Shown one piece after another: positions 22,578 to 27,206 of a stretch of DNA of 27,206 nucleotides. The position numbers and the translations under genes were made by a program. The notes beneath the pieces were generated by a model. The model searched no databases. It was not told where the DNA came from and saw only the letters and a list, made by a program, of their open reading frames with translations. This stretch comes from an uncultured Eubacteriales bacterium. GTDB lineage: Bacteria > Bacillota > Clostridia > Christensenellales > Aristaeellaceae. The stretch lies in contig USDD01000029.1 in assembly GCA_900553265.1 (NCBI GenBank), positions 1-27,206 of the forward strand, in the 5' to 3' direction. Positions within the stretch are counted from its first letter, which is position 1. Each line of letters starts with the position of its first letter.

Positions 22578-24521
22578 ATGAGCTACTGGATCTGGTTCCC
22601 CGGCGATTTCGAAATTCGCCACGGCCTGAAGGTCAACTGCCGCCGCGAGGAGCGCATGCGGCGCTATCCCGCCATCTGGCGCGTGGACGACTGCGGACGC
22701 AGCGTCCGTCTGCGCCGCAAATGCACGCTGACCGAGGCGGAGACGGTGCTCGTCCGCGCCCGCGGCGAGGGCCAGCTTCGCGTGGACGGAGCCTTCCGCC
22801 CGCTGAACGAGCCCGTCTGCTTCGAGCCGGGCGCGCACGAGCTGATCGTCGAGCTGACGCGCATGGACGGCCTGCCCTGCGCCTATGTGGAGGGCAAGTC
22901 CTTCGCCAGCGGCGCGGGCTGGGAGGCGCAGAATTTCGCCGGCCCGTGGCAGCCCTGCGGCTTCAGCGAGATGTATACCGACCCGGACGACGACCCCGAG
23001 CAGTTCAAGTTCGCTTATTCCCCCATTGAGCCGACTGCCGTCACTCCCGACGAGACGGGCGTTCTGTACGACTTCGGCCGCGAGACCTTCGCCCGGCTGC
23101 ACCTGTCCGACCTCTCCGGCGGCCTGACCGTCTGCTATGGCGAGAGCGAGACCGAGGCCCGGGACGTGGAGAACTGCTACATTCTCGACCGGATTCCCGC
23201 CGGCCAGGCCGAGGCCGACCTTCCCGCCCGGGCGTTCCGCTATCTGTTCTTCCCCGGCGCGAAGAGCGTCTCCCTGCGCGCGGAATATGAGTATCTCCCG
23301 CTGGAGGAGCGCGGCTCCTTCACGAGCGGCGACCCGCTGCTCAACGAAATCTGGCGCGTGGCTGCCTACACCTTCCATCTCAACAGCCGCGAATGCTTCC
23401 TCGACGGAATCAAGCGCGACCGCTGGGTCTGGTCGGGCGACGCGTATCAGAGCTATTTCGTCAACCGCGTGCTCTACATGGACAAGGAGCTCTGCCGCCG
23501 CACCATCTGGGCGCTGCGCGGCAAGGATCCCATCGAGCAGCACATCAACACCATTCTGGACTACTCGCTCTACTGGGTCATGAGCGTGGGCGACTACTAC
23601 GAGACCTTCGGCGACGCGGACTTCGTGCGCCAGATCTGGCCGCGGGTCAGAACCATGATGGACTACTGCCGCGCCAGCGTCAACGCCGACGGCTTCCTCG
23701 AGGGCCGCGAAAACGACTGGGTGTTCATCGACTGGGCCGAAATGGACAAGGAGGGCGCGCTGTTCGCCGAGCAGGTGCTGTTCATCAAGGCGCTGGAAGC
23801 CGCCGCGCGCTGCGCCGAGCTTTCCGGCGAGGACGGCGGCCTCTACATCCGTCAGGCGGACGAGCTTCGCGCCAGGCTGGACGAGTTCTTCTACGACGAA
23901 AAAAAGGGCTGCTACATCGACGGCTACGCCTCCGGCAAACGCAATGTCACCCGCCACGGCAACATCTTCGCCATCCTGTTCGACATTGCCGACGCGCAGC
24001 GGCAGGCGAGCCTCGTCCAGAACGTGCTGGACAACCCCGACGTTCCGCCCATCACCACGCCCTATTTCAAGTTCTTCGAGCTCTGGGCGCTGTGCAAGCT
24101 GGGCCGCACGGACAAGGCCCTCGAACGCGTGCGCGGCTACTGGGGCGGCATGCTGGCTCTGGGCGCGACGACCATGTGGGAGCAGTTCGATCCCCGGGAG
24201 GATTTCCCGGCCCACTACGGCATGTACGGCATGAAGTACGACCGCAGCTTCTGCCACGCATGGGGCGCAGGCCCGATCTACCTCCTCGGTGCGTACCACA
24301 TGGGTCTTCGCCCCACCGCGCCAGGCTACGCGACCTTCGTCGTCGCCCCGGACGCGTCCGCGACGGATTCCTTCGAAGGCACGCTGCCCCTGCCCGATGG
24401 ACAGGTGGAAATCTCCCTGAAGGACGGCAGACTGACCGTCCGCGCCAGCCATGACGGCGGCGAAGCTGTCTGGAACAACCAGCGCGTCTCCCTTCCCGCA
24501 GGCGAAACCGTCACGCTGTAA
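22578..24521 (+). CDS. GH78-like alpha-L-rhamnosidase family glycosidase
   Basis: A 647-residue enzyme beginning MSYWIWFPGDFEIRHGL, with AAGGAAG about 10 bases upstream and no signal peptide, so cytoplasmic. After about 240 residues of beta domains comes the (alpha/alpha)6 barrel. DGIKRDRWVWSGD (D276, D281, D288) has GH78 spacing, but with Asp at the position usually held by Glu. GATTMWEQFD (E535) matches the likely general-base motif, and HAWGAGP follows at about 560. This is the six-hairpin rhamnosidase fold; the substrate could be rhamnose or another deoxyhexose or hexose. It is transcribed away from the GH4 gene, so the two may be co-regulated from the shared intergenic region. Confidence 0.87.
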   Translation: MSYWIWFPGDFEIRHGLKVNCRREERMRRYPAIWRVDDCGRSVRLRRKCTLTEAETVLVRARGEGQLRVDGAFRPLNEPVCFEPGAHELIVELTRMDGLPCAYVEGKSFASGAGWEAQNFAGPWQPCGFSEMYTDPDDDPEQFKFAYSPIEPTAVTPDETGVLYDFGRETFARLHLSDLSGGLTVCYGESETEARDVENCYILDRIPAGQAEADLPARAFRYLFFPGAKSVSLRAEYEYLPLEERGSFTSGDPLLNEIWRVAAYTFHLNSRECFLDGIKRDRWVWSGDAYQSYFVNRVLYMDKELCRRTIWALRGKDPIEQHINTILDYSLYWVMSVGDYYETFGDADFVRQIWPRVRTMMDYCRASVNADGFLEGRENDWVFIDWAEMDKEGALFAEQVLFIKALEAAARCAELSGEDGGLYIRQADELRARLDEFFYDEKKGCYIDGYASGKRNVTRHGNIFAILFDIADAQRQASLVQNVLDNPDVPPITTPYFKFFELWALCKLGRTDKALERVRGYWGGMLALGATTMWEQFDPREDFPAHYGMYGMKYDRSFCHAWGAGPIYLLGAYHMGLRPTAPGYATFVVAPDASATDSFEGTLPLPDGQVEISLKDGRLTVRASHDGGEAVWNNQRVSLPAGETVTL

Positions 24522-24529
24522 CCCCCAGC

Positions 24530-24572
24530 CGAAGAGCGCCGCACGGACAAATTCCCGCCGCGGCGCTCTTCG
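24530..24572. repeat. Long inverted repeat after the second GH78-like gene
   Basis: CGAAGAGCGCCGC (24530-24542) and GCGGCGCTCTTCG (24560-24572) are perfect 13-bp arms with a 17-base loop, nine bases past the stop. No T-run follows, so it may protect the mRNA 3' end or act with Rho rather than as an intrinsic terminator. Confidence 0.7.
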
Positions 24573-24579
24573 CACCCAA

Positions 24580-25148
24580 CTCTCCGCAGAAAAAGAGCCG
24601 TGCCCGCGCCTTCCAACACTTGACCCGCCGCGCTCCTCCGCAAAAGGAGCCGTGTCCGCGCCGGAACCACCGTGCTTCTCCGCAGAAAAGAGCCGCGCCC
24701 GCGCCGGAACCACCGCGCTTCTCCGCAGAAAAGAACCGCGCCCATGCTGGAGCCGCCGCGCCCCTTCGCAGAAAAGAGCCGCGCCCATGCTGGAGCCGCC
24801 GCGCCCTTCGCAAAAAAAGAGCCGTGTCCGCGCCGGAGCCGCCGCGCTTCTCCGCAGAAAAGAACCGCACCCATGCTGGAGCCGCCGCGCCCCTTCGCAA
24901 AAAAAGAGCCGCGCCCGCGCCGGAGCCGCCGCGCTTCTTCGCAGAAAAGAGCCGCGCCCGCGCCGGAGCCGCCGCACTCCTTCGCAGAAGAGAGTCGCGC
25001 CCGCATCGGAGCCGCCGCGCTTCTCCGCAGAAGAGAGCCGTGTCCGCGCCGGAGCCGCCACGCTTCTCCGCAGAAGAGAGCCGCGCCTGCATCGGAGCCG
25101 CCGCGCTTCTCCGCAGAAGAGAGCCGCGCCCGCGCCGGAGCCGCCGCG
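24580..25148. repeat. 43-bp minisatellite, about 13 tandem copies
   Basis: Unit pattern: TTCTCCGCAGAAAAGAGCC, then GCGCCCGCGCCGGAGCCGCC, then GCG. Thirteen consecutive copies of 42-45 bp (the first copy degenerate and longer, with an insertion) can be counted, followed by a decayed fragment. Most differ by a few substitutions. Because 43 is not a multiple of three, the array cannot encode a regular peptide repeat. Shared variants (CCATGCTGG in copies 4, 5 and 7; A-runs in copies 6 and 8; GCATCGG in copies 10 and 12) suggest that blocks of two or more units were duplicated together. Confidence 0.92.
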
Positions 25149-25322
25149 CTTCCCCTCTCGCTTCTCTGCAACAGAGCGCCGCTCCTGCGCTCCGTCGTCT
25201 GAGCTTCCGGCGTGAAGCGCCGCCACTCTGCGACGCTCTCCGCGCCCAGTTCCCCGCGCCGAAGGAACCCGCACATTCCGCACAAAGCTCTCCATCCCTC
25301 GTCCGACAGGAGGCAGAAAACC

Positions 25323-25676
25323 ATGCTTTATTGTCCAAACTGCCAGCGCCTCTGCAAATCCCGCTGCCCGAACTGCTCCGACACGCGCTCGCTCCGCACG
25401 CCGAAGCCGGACGACCCGGTCTTCCTCTTCACCGCGAACGAATTTCAGCGAATGATGGTCGAGCCCGTGCTGGATCAGAGCGGCCTTCCCTACTGGGCCG
25501 TCAGCCAGCGCGGCGGCGCGCTGCGCGCAAAGCTGGGCGCCATGGGCGATACCTGCCGCTTCTATGCGCCCTTCGCATCCTATGAAGCGGTCTGCCAACT
25601 GCTCGAAGACGTGTTCGACGACGACGGCGACATTCTCGAAGCTCTGCGCAGCAACCACCCTTTCTCAAAGCCCTGA
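25323..25676 (+). CDS. Small zinc-ribbon protein with DUF2007-like C-terminus
   Basis: A 117-residue protein starting MLYCPNCQRLCKSRCPNC, with AGGAGG 8 bases upstream; the longer upstream in-frame extension is composition-biased leader and is rejected. C4, C7, C15 and C18 form a probable rubredoxin-knuckle zinc ribbon. Residues 30-105 (FLFTANEFQRMMVEPVLDQS and a hydrophobic C-terminal helix) look like the DUF2007 / putative signal-transducing fold, but this is by pattern only. The function is unknown. It is preceded by the minisatellite and may depend on read-through from the GH78-like gene. Confidence 0.75.
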   Translation: MLYCPNCQRLCKSRCPNCSDTRSLRTPKPDDPVFLFTANEFQRMMVEPVLDQSGLPYWAVSQRGGALRAKLGAMGDTCRFYAPFASYEAVCQLLEDVFDDDGDILEALRSNHPFSKP

Positions 25677-25718
25677 AAAGCTCCCCACGCACAATCGGCG
25701 AGCCTCAACTTGCCCTAA

Positions 25719-25748
25719 AAGGCGCAATGCCCGAAGACATTGCGCCTT
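25719..25748. terminator. Terminator hairpin between zinc-ribbon and HTH genes
   Basis: AAGGCGCAATG and CATTGCGCCTT form a perfect 11-bp stem with an 8-base loop. On the minus strand a TTTT run follows, so the intrinsic-terminator geometry best fits leftward transcripts; it can also mark the 3' end of the zinc-ribbon gene. Confidence 0.7.
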
Positions 25749-25877
25749 CAGCTTGTCAAAAAGTCTTATAGTTGATTTTATCCATTCTTGTGCATGGTGT
25801 CTGAACCTATTGGCATGTACGGTTGAGTAATTTGGTTATTTGGCACATCGCTTGCCACGTTTCGGAATTAAATGGGC

Positions 25878-25914
25878 ACAAAAGTGAGTGCAGGATTTCT
25901 GCGCCCACTTTTGT
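25878..25914. terminator. Large imperfect hairpin downstream of the HTH gene
   Basis: ACAAAAGTG and CACTTTTGT are perfect 9-bp arms around an inner GCAG/CTGC stem, about 45 bases past the HTH stop. There is no clean T-run, so termination is uncertain. Confidence 0.5.
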
Positions 25915-25957
25915 ATTTGAATGGCAAGGCTTCTGGATTTGAAACCTTTCTGTTTCC

Positions 25958-26173
25958 TCAGTCGATGGTAAAAGAATCTTCGGGAACGGTTGTCCAGTCA
26001 GGGACAAGCACCAGTTTGTATCCCAGAGGCTTGACCATTTCATTCAGCACTGCCGTCGAGACATTTTTACGCTGCATTCGATTGCAAAAGGCATTGCTCG
26101 CGATTCCCAGTTTATTATAAAGCTCCGCCGGGCGGACGTCTTTGATTCGCATGATCTCCCTGACTGCTTCCAT
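25958..26173 (-). CDS. Small XRE-like helix-turn-helix protein
   Basis: A 71-residue protein from ATG 26173 (MEAVREIMRIKDVRPAELYN). A GTG three codons upstream is an alternative start and is slightly better placed behind AGAGGA. Residues 4-50 fit a helix-turn-helix (ELYNKLGIASNAFCNRMQRK), followed by NEMVKPLGYKLVLVP, a common ending of small XRE-type proteins on conjugative elements. It is divergent from the serine recombinase gene with a short AT-rich gap between. A role in controlling that element is likely but not shown. Confidence 0.65.
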   Translation of the reverse strand: MEAVREIMRIKDVRPAELYNKLGIASNAFCNRMQRKNVSTAVLNEMVKPLGYKLVLVPDWTTVPEDSFTID

Positions 26174-26203
26174 TGCAAGCACTTTAACACACCATCCTCT
26201 CAC

Positions 26204-26209
26204 TATAAT
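26204..26209 (+). promoter_or_regulatory. Possible -10 box upstream of the recombinase gene
   Basis: TATAAT lies in the AT-rich gap between the HTH and recombinase genes, about 55 bases before the recombinase ATG. The best-spaced -35 candidate (ACTTTA, 17 bases upstream) is poor. Confidence 0.35.
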
Positions 26210-26262
26210 AATATGCATCACGATCCGATGGATTGATACAATGTCAGAAGGGACGGATTCAT

Positions 26263-26955
26263 ATGAACGAGAAGACAATGACGATTACCCGCATGGAAGC
26301 GCCGATGCAGCTGCCTGTGCGAAAGCGCGTAGCGGCTTATGCCCGCGTCTCCATGGAAAAGGACGCCATGCTGCACTCGCTGGCGGCGCAGGTCAGCTAC
26401 TACAGCGAACGGATTCAGCGAAACCCGGAATGGGAGTACGCAGAGGTATTCGCGGATTATGGTCTGACCGGAACGAAGGAAACACGCCCGGAATTTCAGC
26501 GGATGCTGAAAGAATGCCGCGAAGGAAAGATCGACCTGATTCTGGTCAAGTCCATCTCCCGTTTCGCCCGAAATACGCTGGCGCTGCTGAATACGGTGCG
26601 CGAACTGAAGGGGCTGGGCATAGGCGTTTATTTTGAGGAACAGAAACTGGACACGCTGAGCGGGGACGGTGAGTTTATGCTGACCATTCATATGGCGAAG
26701 GAACTCATGGAAGACAACTACATGCACGTGCTGCTTCGAGCGACTCTTCTGCTCGGCGATCTGCACCGGCAGATTCCGGTTCGCGAAATCACGATTGCGG
26801 GATTTCTGATTCAAAACCATGCGCGCAGGCTGTATCCGCGCTGTAAGATGGTTGCTCAGGCGGCGGAAGAGGCCGCTTCGCCGATTTCGCCGGAGACTGC
26901 CGGCGAGGATTACCTCATCCTCTATCCCGTGTACCCGCCCCTTTGCTTTTCCTGA
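26263..26955 (+). CDS. Serine recombinase with complete resolvase domain and abnormal C-terminus
   Basis: A 230-residue protein starting MNEKTMTITRMEAPMQLPVR at 26263 behind GAAGGGA. Residues 22-142 form the resolvase catalytic domain: AAYARVS with the nucleophile Ser30, GLTGTKETRPEFQRML, then LVKSISRFARNTLALLN and GDGEFMLTI. Large serine recombinases normally continue with an LASxAQEES helix, a Recombinase domain and a zinc ribbon, for 500 or more residues. Here the sequence changes after MLTI (residue 142) to an unrelated 88-residue tail. I could not assign the tail. It may be a fusion created by deletion or a decayed element gene. DNA integration activity is therefore doubtful, though the catalytic residues are present. 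Confidence 0.8.
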   Translation: MNEKTMTITRMEAPMQLPVRKRVAAYARVSMEKDAMLHSLAAQVSYYSERIQRNPEWEYAEVFADYGLTGTKETRPEFQRMLKECREGKIDLILVKSISRFARNTLALLNTVRELKGLGIGVYFEEQKLDTLSGDGEFMLTIHMAKELMEDNYMHVLLRATLLLGDLHRQIPVREITIAGFLIQNHARRLYPRCKMVAQAAEEAASPISPETAGEDYLILYPVYPPLCFS

Positions 26956-27206
26956 TCTTTATCTTCCGCATGGGGAATGACTGACGATGGTTGGAAAAGA
27001 TGACGGCTCTTTGGGGGGCGGCAGGGAACGGAGCCGCCCTTAAAAGGGCTGTAGGGAACAATCCTGTGCAGTTGACGGTATATGCGCCTGCGAGGGCGCG
27101 GCCAGTATTCCACAGGGCTTTGCCCGCATATGAAAATTCCCCCGGCCTCGCCGGGGGATCAGGCTGTCAAAAAACCCACGGAGAGCTCGAGAGGGCCGAA
27201 GCCCTC
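26956..27206. other. Non-coding tail with several hairpins
   Basis: There is no gene I can support. GCCCTT-AA-AAGGGC is a 6-bp palindrome at 27036-27049. GAGGGC-CGAA-GCCCTC at 27191-27206 ends at the window edge. A strong GC hairpin at 27139-27157 is listed separately. Confidence 0.5.
27139..27157 (-). terminator. GC-rich hairpin with T-run on the minus strand
   Basis: CCCCCGGC and GCCGGGGG form a perfect 8-bp stem with a 3-base loop. On the minus strand it is followed by AATTTTC, consistent with termination of leftward transcripts from beyond the window. Confidence 0.55.

Larger units (their letters stand above)
24522..25322. other. Gene-free stretch with hairpin and minisatellite
   Basis: Between the GH78-like stop and the zinc-ribbon start there is no recognisable gene. 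It holds a 13-bp-stem hairpin, then the 43-bp tandem repeat and about 170 bases of unrelated GC-rich sequence. Long ORFs run through in several frames on both strands only because the repeat contains no stops. No promoter for the downstream gene is visible. Confidence 0.75.
25677..25957. other. Intergenic region between zinc-ribbon and HTH genes
   Basis: There is no gene here and G+C is clearly lower than to the left. It holds two hairpins listed separately (25719-25748 and 25878-25914). I see nothing else in it. Confidence 0.6.
25750..27206. mobile_element. Possible edge or remnant of an integrated element
   Basis: The HTH gene, the divergent recombinase with a switched C-terminus, the lower G+C and the hairpin-rich non-coding tail together look like the end of an integrative element. 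No att sites, relaxase or conjugation genes are in view, so boundaries are guesses. Confidence 0.4.

Noticed and set aside
24580..25148. CRISPR-like array
   Set aside because: The units abut directly with no unique spacers and no cas genes are present; it is a simple tandem repeat.
24451..25585. Arg/Pro-rich repeat proteins on either strand across the minisatellite
   Set aside because: Because 43 is not a multiple of three, each repeat shifts frame. The apparent proteins have no good ribosome binding site and no family match.
22452..25658. A 1068-codon ORF on the minus strand opposite the GH78-like gene and minisatellite
   Set aside because: It lies opposite a well-supported GH78-like gene and runs through a 43-bp repeat with a period that is not a multiple of three. 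No protein family is recognisable and the composition is a GC-skew shadow.

Overview
The window (about 60% G+C over most of its length) looks like a chromosomal stretch from a high-GC gut-type member of the Clostridia. The evidence is a Firmicutes-style housekeeping cluster (prmA-rsmE-mtaB-HIT-rpsU), AGGAGG-type ribosome binding sites, textbook sigma-A promoters, MsmX-dependent-looking sugar ABC genes without an ATPase, and LacI/GH4/GH78 sugar genes. A Christensenellales-like lineage is my guess only.

Layout. (1) 1-1060, minus: the 5' part of rho, with a Rho_N domain followed by a very long Ala/Ser/Pro/Asn-rich linker containing a 53-residue tandem repeat; the gene runs off the left edge. (2) 1259-6430, minus: a translation/RNA-modification block transcribed right to left from a promoter at 6402-6430: prmA, rsmE, a short degenerate tandem repeat, mtaB, a HIT hydrolase, rpsU (with its own promoter and terminator) and a Trm11/RlmL-like methyltransferase. 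(3) 6559-9028, minus: a small operon of a URO-D-superfamily protein, a DUF1622 membrane protein and a PfkB sugar kinase. (4) 9136-11470, plus: a divergent operon of a duplicated DUF1538 membrane protein and a two-domain P-II-like protein, closed by a terminator.

(5) 11501-25676: a glycoside utilisation region. On the minus strand lie a Gfo/Idh/MocA oxidoreductase and a second URO-D-superfamily gene, each with its own promoter, and a lacI - solute-binding protein - permease - permease - GH78 operon (20673 down to 13824) whose regulator promoter carries a near-perfect LacI/CcpA-type operator at the transcription start. A GH4 glycosidase follows with its own promoter. Divergent from it on the plus strand are a second GH78-like enzyme and, after an 800-base gene-free stretch, a small zinc-ribbon protein. 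That stretch holds a 13-copy 43-bp minisatellite. The enzymes lack signal peptides, so the likely scheme is import of a rhamnose-containing oligosaccharide followed by cytoplasmic trimming. Rhamnogalacturonan-type pectin fragments are one plausible substrate (inference).

(6) 25677-27206: a lower-GC stretch with a small HTH gene and a divergent serine recombinase whose C-terminal part does not look like the normal family continuation. It ends in hairpin-rich non-coding sequence and looks like the remnant or edge of a mobile element.

I did not find a CRISPR array, tRNA, rRNA or recognisable riboswitch. The most unusual items are the 43-bp minisatellite, the repeat-bearing Rho linker, the DUF1538/P-II pair and the URO-D/DUF1622/PfkB operon.
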